This document shows positions 49,588-57,062 of a stretch of 64,000 bases of DNA, piece after piece. The first letter of the stretch is position 1; every line of letters starts with the position of its first letter. Source of the stretch: Ammoniphilus sp. YIM 78166 (GTDB lineage Bacteria; Bacillota; Bacilli; Aneurinibacillales; RAOX-1); contig NZ_SDLR01000002.1 of NCBI RefSeq assembly GCF_004522215.1, forward strand, positions 620,001-684,000. The letters run 5' to 3'. A program made the translations under genes and the position numbers. Under the pieces are notes generated by a model. That model ran no database searches, was not told the origin of the DNA, and was given only the letters and a program-made list of their open reading frames with translations.

Positions 49588-50334
49588 GTGCGTATCGACA
49601 TACTGACACTTTTTCCCGAGATGTTTTCTGGAGTGCTGGGGAGCAGTATTCTTGGTAAGGCAGCGGAGAAGGGAGTTGTGGAATATCATACGTTGAATTT
49701 CAGGGAGTTTTCCGTCAACAAGCATGGGCAGGTGGATGATTATCCCTACGGTGGAGGAGCAGGCATGGTGCTGCGCCCTGAGCCTTTGTTTGACGCGGTA
49801 GAATCGTTGCAGCAGGATCCTGTGAATAAGCCAAGAGTGATTCTAATGTGCCCTCAAGGAGAACGCTATACCCAACAGAAGGCAGAAGAACTGGCCAAGG
49901 AGGAGCACTTGATTTTTCTTTGCGGCCACTATGAAGGGTATGATGAGCGTATCCGGCAGCATTTGATCACAGATGAAATTTCGGTTGGAGATTTTATCCT
50001 TACAGGCGGAGAGCTTCCTGCCATGACCATCATTGACAGCATAGTAAGGTTATTGCCAGGAGCGTTAGGCAATGAGAGCTCTGCTCATACGGATTCGTTC
50101 AGTACAGGATTATTGGAACATCCGCATTATACCCGCCCGGCTGAATTTCGTGGTTGGAAGGTGCCCGATGTCCTGGTATCGGGGCACCATGCGAAAATTG
50201 CAGAGTGGAGGAAAATAGAGTCATTAAAAAGAACGCTGCAGCGGAGACCAGACCTTCTTCCTTCCATCTTAGAGCAAGAACCTGGGCTAAAGAAGCTCGT
50301 GATGGCCATTGAAAAAGAAGAAAAGCAAAACTAG
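49588..50334 (+). CDS. trmD: tRNA (guanine37-N1)-methyltransferase
   Basis: SAM-dependent knot methyltransferase making 1-methylguanosine 3' of the anticodon, which prevents +1 frameshifting. [13 protein letters not shown] opens the protein. The trefoil-knot SAM site shows [12 protein letters not shown] and [13 protein letters not shown], and the C-terminal tRNA-binding domain has [18 protein letters not shown]. At 248 residues it is full length. GTG start after GGAGGGG. It precedes rplS, separated by a leader with its own promoter. Confidence 0.97.
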   Translation: MRIDILTLFPEMFSGVLGSSILGKAAEKGVVEYHTLNFREFSVNKHGQVDDYPYGGGAGMVLRPEPLFDAVESLQQDPVNKPRVILMCPQGERYTQQKAEELAKEEHLIFLCGHYEGYDERIRQHLITDEISVGDFILTGGELPAMTIIDSIVRLLPGALGNESSAHTDSFSTGLLEHPHYTRPAEFRGWKVPDVLVSGHHAKIAEWRKIESLKRTLQRRPDLLPSILEQEPGLKKLVMAIEKEEKQN

Positions 50335-50349
50335 GCAGAGGTTTTGCTC

Positions 50350-50378
50350 TTGATAAGAGAATCTATATGTGTTAGAAT
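50350..50378 (+). promoter_or_regulatory. sigma-A promoter of rplS
   Basis: TTGATA (50350-50355) and TAGAAT (50373-50378) with a 17-base spacer; expected start near 50385, leaving an approximately 88-base leader before rplS. Confidence 0.7.
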
Positions 50379-50384
50379 GTTTTT

Positions 50385-50470
50385 TGTTGGGCTTTTAGCC
50401 CGTATTACGGTGGTCCGCTGTCGAAGAGGCATTTCCTCACGATATGAACGCTGGTTGGAAGGAGGAAATT
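50385..50470 (+). ncRNA. candidate L19 leader (autoregulatory mRNA structure)
   Basis: The leader contains hairpins GGGC/GCCC (50389-50401) and GAGG/CCTC (50426-50438) and the conserved-looking segments CGGTGGTCCGCTG and ACGCTGGTTGG. It sits between trmD and rplS, where an L19 leader RNA is known in Bacillus. By analogy it lets free L19 repress its own message. Not checked against a covariance model. Confidence 0.6.
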
Positions 50471-50473
50471 ACT

Positions 50474-50821
50474 ATGAAGCAAATTTTGCGTGACATTACT
50501 CAAGAACATTTAAAGTCTGATATTCCTGCATTCCGTCCTGGGGACACTGTACGTGTTCACTTGAAGGTTATCGAGGGACAGCGTGAGCGTATTCAGATCT
50601 TTGAAGGCGTAGTAATCAGACGTCGCGGAACAGGTGTTAGCGAAACTTTCACTGTTCGTAAAGTTTCTTATGGTGTAGGTGTTGAGCGTACATTGCCTCT
50701 TCACTCCCCTAAGATCGATAAGATTGAAGTAGTACGTTACGGTAAGGTTCGTCGTGCGAAGCTTTACTACCTACGTGAGCGCGTGGGTAAGGCAGCTCGT
50801 ATCAAAGACCGTCGTCGATAA
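50474..50821 (+). CDS. rplS: 50S ribosomal protein L19
   Basis: A 115-residue L19. [37 protein letters not shown] and the C-terminal [18 protein letters not shown] are diagnostic. I chose the ATG at 50474 after AAGGAGGAAA; the open frame 30 bases upstream lies in the leader. Codon use is biased as in rpsP, suggesting high expression. A strong terminator follows. Confidence 0.97.
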   Translation: MKQILRDITQEHLKSDIPAFRPGDTVRVHLKVIEGQRERIQIFEGVVIRRRGTGVSETFTVRKVSYGVGVERTLPLHSPKIDKIEVVRYGKVRRAKLYYLRERVGKAARIKDRRR

Positions 50822-50828
50822 GGCTGAG

Positions 50829-50856
50829 AGGAGCTTGGTAACAAGCTCCTTTTTGG
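50829..50856 (+). terminator. intrinsic terminator after rplS
   Basis: AGGAGCTTG and CAAGCTCCT pair perfectly around a GTAA loop, followed by TTTTT. Confidence 0.88.
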
Positions 50857-50947
50857 CTTTATTAAGTAAATTACTATTAATTACTAATTTAAAAGACCGT
50901 TTTACATATAATTAATTATATATGCTTTAGTTAGGGAGGAGAAAGGT

Positions 50948-51541
50948 ATGGAACACCAAGACCCGAGTCAGCAGGAACAGCTGGTCAAACCAGAGAAGCC
51001 CAAAAATGAAATTTGGGAATGGCTGAAGGCACTAGCGATTGCTGTGGTTCTAGCTTTTATTATTCGTTCCTTCTTATTTGCTCCTTTCGTCGTCGATGGG
51101 ACGTCCATGATGCCTACCTTGCATGATCGGGAGCGGCTCATTGTCACGAAACTCATTTATTTTATCCAACAGCCATCACGCGGTGATGTGATCGTTTTCC
51201 ATGCTACACAGGAAAGAGACTATATTAAGAGGGTCATTGCCGTAGGCGGCGATAAAATTGAGATGAGAGATGATCAGCTCTATCTAAATGATCAGCCTAT
51301 AGACGAACCCTATCTTGAAGAATATAAGCTTCAGGCCAAAGCTGAAGGATACCCCCTTACCAATGACTTCGGACCCATAGACGTTCCAGAGGGTGAAATC
51401 TTTGTAATGGGGGATAATAGGAGAAATAGTAAGGATAGCCGAGCCATTGGTACAGTTCCTTTAGAAAGCATTGTGGGAAGAGCGGATGTCGTATTCTGGC
51501 CACTAACGGATTTCCGATTCCCGAATAAAACAGACAAATAA
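50948..51541 (+). CDS. lepB: type I signal peptidase
   Basis: Membrane protease that cleaves signal peptides from exported proteins. One transmembrane helix (about 25-45, LKALAIAVVLAFIIRSFLFA) precedes the catalytic domain. Ser53 lies in VDGTSMMPTLHD and Lys94 in RDYIKRVIAVGGD, and the C-terminal GDNRRNSKDSRAIG box is intact. At 197 residues it is a Bacillus-type SipS-like enzyme. AGGGAGGAGAAAGG precedes the ATG. rbgA follows 13 bases later. Confidence 0.96.
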   Translation: MEHQDPSQQEQLVKPEKPKNEIWEWLKALAIAVVLAFIIRSFLFAPFVVDGTSMMPTLHDRERLIVTKLIYFIQQPSRGDVIVFHATQERDYIKRVIAVGGDKIEMRDDQLYLNDQPIDEPYLEEYKLQAKAEGYPLTNDFGPIDVPEGEIFVMGDNRRNSKDSRAIGTVPLESIVGRADVVFWPLTDFRFPNKTDK

Positions 51542-51554
51542 GCAGGTGAGCAGG

Positions 51555-52445
51555 ATGACGATTCAGTGGTTTCCGGGGCATATGGCAAAAGCCCGCAGAC
51601 AAGTAACGGAAAAGCTGAAGTTGATTGATGTTGTGATTGAGTTGCTGGATGCAAGACTTCCACTTTCTAGTCGCAATCCTATGATCGATGAGATTGTTAA
51701 AGATAAGCCCAGACTAGTGCTCCTAAACAAAACGGATTTAGCAGATCCCGCTATTACCGATCAATGGATTGAGTACTTCCGTGGTCAGCAGCTGCAAGCT
51801 CTCGGTATTGATGCTTTGTCAGGACGCGGAGTTCATCGGATACCGGAACAGTGCCGCAAGCTAGTGGAGCCCATCATGGAAAAACGGCGAGCCAAAGGGA
51901 TGAATGATCGAGCAGTCCGGGTAATGATCTTAGGGATTCCAAACGTAGGAAAATCATCCTTGATCAATAGGCTAGCCGGGAAAAAGGTTGCCCAAACAGG
52001 AGATCGTCCAGCAGTAACGAAATCACAGCAATGGGTAAAAATGACGGACGGATTAGATTTGCTTGATACACCTGGAATCTTATGGCCGAAGTTTGAAGAC
52101 CCGCTGGTAGGATATCGCCTAGCCGCGAGTGGGGCCATTAAAGACGAGATTCTCGATGTGGGTGAAGTCTCCTTATTCGTTACGGAATACATGAGAATGT
52201 ATTACCCTGAGCAGTTGAAAGACCGATTCAAGATTACCGATATCCCCGACGATCGGATCGAATTATTAGAAGAAGTCGGAAGAAAACGTGGATGTATCAT
52301 GGGGCGTGGTCAAGTAGATTACGAAAAGGTCGCTCAACTGATCTTGCGTGAATTACGTTCAGGAAAAATGGGTACGATCTCCTTAGAGAGACCTAACGAT
52401 CAGTTCTCCATTGAAATCCTAAAAACCGAACTAGCGGAAACATGA
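51555..52445 (+). CDS. rbgA: ribosome biogenesis GTPase RbgA (YlqF)
   Basis: Circularly permuted GTPase needed for late 50S assembly. It opens with MTIQWFPGHMAKARR; G4 NKTD (in LVLLNKTDLAD) comes before the G1 loop GIPNVGKSSLINRL and then DTPGILWPKF. The C-terminal ANTAR-like domain is present. I chose the ATG at 51555; the in-frame GTG nine bases upstream overlaps the ribosome site. The product is 296 residues. In B. subtilis rbgA is directly followed by rnhB; here 350 bases intervene. Confidence 0.95.
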   Translation: MTIQWFPGHMAKARRQVTEKLKLIDVVIELLDARLPLSSRNPMIDEIVKDKPRLVLLNKTDLADPAITDQWIEYFRGQQLQALGIDALSGRGVHRIPEQCRKLVEPIMEKRRAKGMNDRAVRVMILGIPNVGKSSLINRLAGKKVAQTGDRPAVTKSQQWVKMTDGLDLLDTPGILWPKFEDPLVGYRLAASGAIKDEILDVGEVSLFVTEYMRMYYPEQLKDRFKITDIPDDRIELLEEVGRKRGCIMGRGQVDYEKVAQLILRELRSGKMGTISLERPNDQFSIEILKTELAET

Positions 52446-52795
52446 TACAATAGAAGGGTACTCGCCATAGGTGGAGGCCCTTTTTTACTGTTTAAGAAAG
52501 TTTAAGTTCACTAAAGCATTAAAGTGAACAAACTTTCTTAGACGCATAAAAAACTTCCTCTAAAGGCGGTCTGGCTACCCTGGAAATACTTCGATAGAAG
52601 TTTTTTTTATTGGGCTGGTAGGTTCGGATGATCGTGAAATCAAGTAACTTGCTCCCGTACCGGTAATGATTCCAAGTATCTGGAGCACTTGCTAAGATTT
52701 TTTGGCTGAGATAACCGTAGCCACTCCGCTTATTTGTTCAGGCGACCCTCCCTCGGCCCTACCTAAAACACCTTAAGAAGGGATTCCAACAACAG
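52446..52795. other. 350-base region between rbgA and rnhB
   Basis: It contains a weak terminator for rbgA (GGG/CCC arms with six T, 52454-52486) and structured element copy B (52493-52608). A roughly 190-base stretch follows with no open frame I trust. Reading that stretch on the minus strand gives short hydrophobic peptide-like pieces broken by stops, not enough to call a pseudogene. Confidence 0.5.
52493..52608. repeat. structured intergenic element, copy B (rbgA-rnhB)
   Basis: Hairpin one: TAAGAAAGTTT / AAACTTTCTTA enclosing GTTCACT / AGTGAAC. Hairpin two: AAAAAACTTC / GAAGTTTTTT enclosing CTCTAAAGGCGGTCTGGCTA and a second half, followed by eight T. The second hairpin matches copy A (38342-38400) almost base for base; a G-C pair there (38347 with 38395) is A-T here (52553 with 52601). 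The T-run could make it an intrinsic terminator. Confidence 0.6.
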
Positions 52796-53581
52796 ATGAC
52801 TCCAATACATAAGCTTACTATTAATCAGATAAAGGAATTACTAAGCCGTGACGATATAGATTTTGCGTTAGCCGAAAGTCTCGCTCAAGATGAACGACAG
52901 GGCGTGCAGCAATTATGGAAGCAGTATCAGAAGAGGCTGGAACGAGCTCGACAGCTGGAAGAGCAGTGGGAGAGAATGACCATTCAGGAAAAGCAGTTGA
53001 GGAAGTCAGGGCATCGTTTTATCGCCGGGGTAGACGAGGTCGGGAGAGGTCCTATAGCGGGTCCGGTGGTGGCAGCCGCTGTGATTTTGCCGGAAAATTT
53101 TTATCTAGCAGGACTTAACGATTCTAAAAAAATCTCCCCTTCACTAAGAGAAAGCTACTACGACGTGATTACGAGCCAAGCGCTTGCGTATTCCGTTGCC
53201 TTTTCCTCCCCAGAAGAAATTGATCAGTTAAACATCTATCAAGCGACGATGAAAGTGATGAGAACCTGTGTGACCCGGCTTAGCCATAAACCGGACATCT
53301 GTCTAGTGGATGGATTAGAGGTGAAGGAGTTTCCCTTGCCTCAGTTAGCCTTAGTAGGTGGTGATGGCTTAAGTGTTTCGATTGCAGCTGCCTCCATCGT
53401 CGCCAAAGTGACGAGAGACCGTTGGATGGCTGAAGCTGCCGTACAGTATCCTCACTATGGATTCGATCGCAATGCTGGATATGGTACAAGTGAACATCTT
53501 GCTGCCATTGCGCAGTACGGGCCTTGTCCTCTTCATCGGTTGACGTTTGCCGGTGTAAAGGAATGGAACCAAGCCACTTAA
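52796..53581 (+). CDS. rnhB: ribonuclease HII
   Basis: Removes ribonucleotides misincorporated in DNA and RNA from RNA-DNA hybrids. The active-site acids D80 and E81 lie in IAGVDEVGRGPIAGPVV, with further acidic residues in LVDGLEV and DRWMAEAA. An N-terminal helical extension of about 70 residues is the same as in B. subtilis RNase HII. At 261 residues it is full length. The ribosome site AAGAAGGG is about 13 bases from the ATG, rather distant. Confidence 0.95.
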   Translation: MTPIHKLTINQIKELLSRDDIDFALAESLAQDERQGVQQLWKQYQKRLERARQLEEQWERMTIQEKQLRKSGHRFIAGVDEVGRGPIAGPVVAAAVILPENFYLAGLNDSKKISPSLRESYYDVITSQALAYSVAFSSPEEIDQLNIYQATMKVMRTCVTRLSHKPDICLVDGLEVKEFPLPQLALVGGDGLSVSIAAASIVAKVTRDRWMAEAAVQYPHYGFDRNAGYGTSEHLAAIAQYGPCPLHRLTFAGVKEWNQAT

Positions 53582-53593
53582 GAGGGTGAATGT

Positions 53594-54271
53594 ATGATTA
53601 ACGGATCTTTGCTGCGGGTGTTTCTGCAACACCCCTCGTCTTTAGGACGAGCCCATCTGGATCTTCAACCAGGCCAACAGATTAAAGGGAAAGTATTAGA
53701 ACTGCTTCCAGGAAATCAAGCGATGTTGCATCTGCAAGGAATGAAGCTAATCGCGCAATTGGAGACACCAGTAGAACCTGGTAAGATCATCTGGTTTGAA
53801 GTAAAGGAAAATCAACAGAAGCTTGTTCTTAAAGCACTCTCTCAAGAGGATACTCGCTCGCTTGCCATGACGCAGCAGCAGCCCGTCCATCCTTCCGTAG
53901 ACTCCTCTAACTCCTTGTTTTGGCACTTTCCTCTTCCATCAATGGAGGAATCTTCGTTTGTTCAGATTAAAGGCAGGAAAAAATCAAATGGACAGATGGA
54001 TCCGGCTCATTGTCAGCTTCTTTTTGTTCTGCAACTTCCGCATCTAGGGAGCTTGATTCTAGATCTGAAAATTACTAACCGCATGACTACCATCGAACTC
54101 TTAGGAGATGAGAAGAAGCTTGAAGATCTTGTTTCTCCGTTTAGGGAGGAGCTTCAGCCCGTGCTCGAGGAGTTAGGGTATCCACTGTTGAGTGTAAAGG
54201 TCGCCGCACCCCGACCGGCCCTAAATCCGAGCTTACAAGCGCTGTATCGAGGAGTGGACGTTCGAATATGA
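53594..54271 (+). CDS. YlqG-like protein with flagellar hook-length-control-type C-terminal domain
   Basis: A 225-residue protein in the place of B. subtilis ylqG. The C-terminal half resembles the FliK C-terminal domain, with the segments LILDLKITNRMTTIELLGDE and LQPVLEELGYPLLSVKV. The N-terminal part (about 20-80) looks like a small beta domain (GQQIKGKVLELLPGNQAMLHL). It is much shorter than the B. subtilis protein, which I recall as over 500 residues. No signal peptide. ATGA overlap with the next gene indicates coupling. Function unknown. Confidence 0.7.
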   Translation: MINGSLLRVFLQHPSSLGRAHLDLQPGQQIKGKVLELLPGNQAMLHLQGMKLIAQLETPVEPGKIIWFEVKENQQKLVLKALSQEDTRSLAMTQQQPVHPSVDSSNSLFWHFPLPSMEESSFVQIKGRKKSNGQMDPAHCQLLFVLQLPHLGSLILDLKITNRMTTIELLGDEKKLEDLVSPFREELQPVLEELGYPLLSVKVAAPRPALNPSLQALYRGVDVRI

Positions 54272-54555
54272 ACCAGAAGAATAAAAGAACGGCAGTCGCT
54301 GTTTCCTATTCCAGTGGGGGCTTGGCGGCCCCAGTCGTGTCGGCTAAGGGACAAGGGGTCATTGCTGATGCAATCGTCCGTCAGGCTATGCAGTATGGGG
54401 TCCCTTTACAAGAAGATAAAGCCCTCGTTGAATTGCTTTCCAAGATTGAGCTTAATCATCAGATTCCGCCAGAGCTGTATCAAGTGGTTGCCGAAGTGCT
54501 AGCCAGCGTTTATCGAATGGAGAAGAGGGCGAGGAGTAAAGGTGAGCAAACGTGA
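54268..54555 (+). CDS. orphan FlhB-type C-terminal domain protein (YlqH-like)
   Basis: A 95-residue protein equivalent to the cytosolic domain of FlhB/EscU, the substrate-specificity switch of flagellar and type III export. Recognisable are APVVSAKGQGVIADAIVRQA, the GVPLQED segment and ELYQVVAEVLASVYR. The membrane part and the NPTH autocleavage motif are absent, so it is not a working FlhB. B. subtilis has a similar orphan, YlqH, at the same place. It pairs with a FliK-like gene, its classical partner. Starts within the previous gene and overlaps yraN. Confidence 0.85.
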   Translation: MNQKNKRTAVAVSYSSGGLAAPVVSAKGQGVIADAIVRQAMQYGVPLQEDKALVELLSKIELNHQIPPELYQVVAEVLASVYRMEKRARSKGEQT

Positions 54556-54913
54556 ACAAGAGTGGGGACGTCTAGGGGAGTCCGCAGCTGCACGGTATTT
54601 AGAGGAGCGCGGGTATGTCATACTTGAAAGAAACTTACGGTTACTACGACATGAAATGGACATTGTGGCCGAAAGGGAGGGCCTCATTGTCTTTGTTGAG
54701 GTCAAGACACGCACGACGGAGCTGTATGGCAGTGGCGCAGAATCGGTAACCCAGCAAAAACAAAGGAGACTTATTCGCTTTGCTGAGCTTTTTCTATTGC
54801 GTTATCCGCTAGGCAAGCAAGTCAGGTTTGATGTGATCACCATTAGCGTGAACCGAGAAAACGGTCAGGTGAAAAAAGTGGTTCACTTTCCGAATGCATT
54901 TGAGCTGATGTAA
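54542..54913 (+). CDS. yraN: YraN-family (UPF0102) endonuclease-like protein
   Basis: A 123-residue UPF0102 protein with a Holliday-junction-resolvase-like restriction fold. The N-terminus GRLGESAAARYLEERGYVIL and the nuclease motif MDIVAEREGLIVFVEVKTR (Asp, Glu and Lys in expected order) are clear. Cellular role is not established. Start GTG after GAGGAGTAAA; it overlaps the end of the FlhB-like gene. Followed by a GC-rich terminator at 55013-55042. Confidence 0.92.
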   Translation: MSKREQEWGRLGESAAARYLEERGYVILERNLRLLRHEMDIVAEREGLIVFVEVKTRTTELYGSGAESVTQQKQRRLIRFAELFLLRYPLGKQVRFDVITISVNRENGQVKKVVHFPNAFELM

Positions 54914-55012
54914 GAATAAAAATAGGCGTAAAATTGGGGATTTGCCTTACTTCCTCAGGCCGACGGCTTACGTATAGTATAATGTACTCGACGCGAAAGA
55001 CTCCTCCAAATC

Positions 55013-55042
55013 CCCCGCCTGACGGCGGGGAATTTTTTTTTT
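55013..55042 (+). terminator. intrinsic terminator after yraN
   Basis: CCCCGCC and GGCGGGG pair perfectly around TGAC and are followed by AA and ten T, a very strong signal. Confidence 0.92.
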
Positions 55043-55048
55043 CCAAAT

Positions 55049-55072
55049 AAAAAGCCAGCAATTACTGCTGGC
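55049..55072 (-). terminator. terminator overlapping the sda stop codon
   Basis: On the minus strand GCCAGCA and TGCTGGC pair around GTAAT, followed by TTTTT. The sda TAA lies in the loop. Confidence 0.75.
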
Positions 55073-55199
55073 GAAGTTTCGTTTGTAAATTACGTTGGTG
55101 AATCTCGTCCAATAATAGATTTATAAAGTCTCTATCTAGCTCGAGGTTTAGGGATTTATAGTATGCATCTATTAGAGCTTCGTCACTTAGTAGTTTCAT
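55062..55199 (-). CDS. sda: sporulation inhibitor Sda
   Basis: A 45-residue protein: MKLLSDEALIDAYYKSLNLE, then LDRDFINLLLDEIHQRN and a short polar tail. It matches Sda in its LSDE-LI-YYK-L core, DFI motif and length; Sda forms a helical hairpin that binds the sporulation kinase KinA and blocks phosphorelay entry when replication is perturbed. GAGGTGAT lies six bases before the ATG. A near-consensus sigma-A promoter and perfect DnaA boxes lie upstream, as expected if DnaA controls it. Its stop codon lies in a terminator loop. Confidence 0.9.
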   Translation of the reverse strand: MKLLSDEALIDAYYKSLNLELDRDFINLLLDEIHQRNLQTKLRQQ

Positions 55200-55228
55200 A
55201 ATATCACCTCGAATAGTAGTTTTACCAT

Positions 55229-55257
55229 ATTATAGCACCCCAGGGAAAAGAGAACAA
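55229..55257 (-). promoter_or_regulatory. sigma-A promoter of sda
   Basis: On the minus strand TTGTTC (55257-55252) and a perfect TATAAT (55234-55229) with a 17-base spacer, about 30 bases before the sda start. Confidence 0.75.
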
Positions 55258-55265
55258 TCGTTCGG

Positions 55266-55274
55266 TTATCCACA
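55266..55274 (+). promoter_or_regulatory. DnaA box upstream of sda (perfect)
   Basis: TTATCCACA, the perfect DnaA-box consensus, lies eight bases beyond the sda -35 box. Confidence 0.75.
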
Positions 55275-55280
55275 TAGAGC

Positions 55281-55289
55281 TGTGTATAA
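55281..55289 (-). promoter_or_regulatory. DnaA box upstream of sda
   Basis: TTATACACA on the minus strand (TGTGTATAA on the plus strand), six bases from the previous box and in the opposite orientation. Confidence 0.65.
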
Positions 55290-55355
55290 TGTGGGGATTA
55301 ATTGTGGGAATGTGTCGAAAAACCCACGATTATTAAGGGGATATTGTGATTAAAG

Positions 55356-55364
55356 TTATCCACA
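55356..55364 (+). promoter_or_regulatory. DnaA box near the comM 3' end (perfect)
   Basis: A second perfect TTATCCACA, about 100 bases from the sda promoter and nine bases from the comM stop codon. Confidence 0.7.
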
Positions 55365-55373
55365 GGGGTAAAT

Positions 55374-56888
55374 TTAGTTTAAAAAATTTTTTTCTACCGT
55401 CCGATATTGGACCGCTTCACCTATCTCATTCTCTGAAATCTGCTCGCGACCATTTAAATCTGCGAGAGTTCGAGCTAGTTTTAAGATCCGATGGTGAGAT
55501 CGATGACTCATTTGCAGCCGTTCGTAGACCGTTTTTAGCAACTGACTGGCGGAGCGGGAAAGACGGCAAAACTGCCCAATCTCTATTGGAGTCATCTCTG
55601 CATTGGCTCGTGTTGGAGAGTCTTGGAACCGGGCTTTTTGAATCTCGTAGGAAGCTATAACGCGCTCCCTAATGCGTAAAGAATTTTCCGCTTGATGAGT
55701 CAACTCCACAAATGTGGGAAGGCGAGGGACTTCAATTTGAATATCAAATCGATCGAGTAAAGGCCCAGAGAGCCGTTTTCGATATCGCTCTATTTCTGCT
55801 TGTTTACAGTTGCAGCGCTGGACATCATTTGGAAAACCAAAGTAACCGCAAGGACATGGATTCATGCTGCCGATTAAGAGGAACCGTGCGGGAAAACTGA
55901 TGCACTGCCGTTGACGATGCAACTCGATTCGCCGATCTTCCAAAGGCTGACGTAATAGATTCAGAACGTGACGGGGGAATTCGCATATTTCATCAAGGAA
56001 TAAGACTCCATGGTGAGCGAGGGTAAGTTCCCCAGGTTTAGGGTGATTTCCGCCTCCAACCAATCCAGCAGAAGTGATCGAATGATGCGGAGAACGAAAA
56101 GGTCTGACTGGCGTATCGATAGGAAGGGATTTGCCCGCTGAACTATAGACTTTGACTACTTCCAGCCATTCCCCTTGTGAGAGGGGAGGGAGGATGGAGG
56201 GGAGACTCGAAGCTAGCATCGTTTTCCCTGTTCCTGGAGGTCCAGTAAACAAAACATTGTGAAAACCGGCAGCGGCTACTTCTAATGCTCTCTTTGCTTG
56301 GGATTGTCCAAAGATGTGAGCGAAATCATGTGTAATCGGTGAGTTAAGAGGTGGACGGATAGAGTGAAATGGAGGTCCTTTTAAGAGAAGAGGAAGTTCT
56401 TGAAGGTGATGTAGAGGGTAAACGTCTAGTTCAGAAAGTGAGGCTTCTAAGGCATTTTCCTTGGGGACGATGAGCTGAGTGAAGCCCTGTCTGCTTGCCT
56501 CTATAGCCATGGGGAGTACGCCTTGAACAGGTTTCAGGTTACCATCTAGGGACAGCTCACCAATGAGTAGCGTGGTATCCATGTTGCCCAAAGTCCATTG
56601 CTCCGATGCGGCCAGAATGCCTGCAGCAACCGGCAGATCAAAGGCAGGTCCGACCTTTCTCATGTGGGCAGGAGCTAGATTTACAGTGATCCTCCCGAGC
56701 GGGAATATAAAGCCGCTGTTGCGAATGGCTGAACGGACGCGTTCTCTAGATTCTTTTACTGCTGAATCGGGAAGTCCCACAATAGAATATTGGGGTAGTC
56801 CTTTAGAGATATCGGTTTCCACCTCGACAATGAAGCCATCGATCCCTGTGATTCCAGCACTATAAGTTTTGTGGAAAATAAGGGTCAC
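55374..56888 (-). CDS. comM: YifB/ComM-family Mg-chelatase-like AAA+ ATPase
   Basis: A roughly 500-residue AAA+ protein. In naturally competent bacteria ComM is a branch-migration helicase acting in transformation. A Lon-like N-terminal domain (TYSAGITGIDGFIVEVETDI through AFDLPVAAGILAA) precedes Walker A GPPGTGKTM, Walker B VLFLDEI, the zinc-like GSMNPCPCGYFG and a C-terminal helical lid. The start is uncertain: GTG 56888 and 56891 are in frame, but the ribosome site AAGGTGGTGA is best spaced for an ATT at 56879. An upstream in-frame ATG would add about 50 foreign residues. dprA, another transformation gene, lies 4 kb away. Confidence 0.93.
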   Translation of the reverse strand: MTLIFHKTYSAGITGIDGFIVEVETDISKGLPQYSIVGLPDSAVKESRERVRSAIRNSGFIFPLGRITVNLAPAHMRKVGPAFDLPVAAGILAASEQWTLGNMDTTLLIGELSLDGNLKPVQGVLPMAIEASRQGFTQLIVPKENALEASLSELDVYPLHHLQELPLLLKGPPFHSIRPPLNSPITHDFAHIFGQSQAKRALEVAAAGFHNVLFTGPPGTGKTMLASSLPSILPPLSQGEWLEVVKVYSSAGKSLPIDTPVRPFRSPHHSITSAGLVGGGNHPKPGELTLAHHGVLFLDEICEFPRHVLNLLRQPLEDRRIELHRQRQCISFPARFLLIGSMNPCPCGYFGFPNDVQRCNCKQAEIERYRKRLSGPLLDRFDIQIEVPRLPTFVELTHQAENSLRIRERVIASYEIQKARFQDSPTRANAEMTPIEIGQFCRLSRSASQLLKTVYERLQMSHRSHHRILKLARTLADLNGREQISENEIGEAVQYRTVEKNFLN

Positions 56889-57030
56889 CACCTTAAATAA
56901 TATGAGAAAACATAGTAAAGTTTCGACGAATTCTCGAGATTTCCTGCAACCATAGAAGAATTTTGAAAAAAAAGAAGGAATTAGGGCTAAAGATGGAGAA
57001 CGAGGTTTTAGTGGGTATAAACTTCTAACA

Positions 57031-57045
57031 GCCCAGTTGCTGGGC
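57031..57045 (+). other. hairpin next to the lipoprotein ribosome site
   Basis: GCCCAG and CTGGGC form a six-base stem around TTG, ending just before the AGGAGG of the lipoprotein gene. It may affect translation or be chance. Confidence 0.35.
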
Positions 57046-57062
57046 ATCAGGAGGAGATGGTC

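Noticed and set aside
52609..52795. Minus-strand hydrophobic peptide pieces as a pseudogene remnant
   Set aside because: The pieces are short, broken by stops and give no recognisable family, so chance is an adequate explanation.
54978..54983. TATAAT after yraN as the promoter of a small RNA ending at 55042
   Set aside because: No acceptable -35 box is found 16-18 bases upstream, so the box alone is not enough.
54843..55061. Minus-strand 72-codon frame between yraN and sda
   Set aside because: It covers the terminators of yraN and sda and overlaps yraN; no ribosome site or family match.
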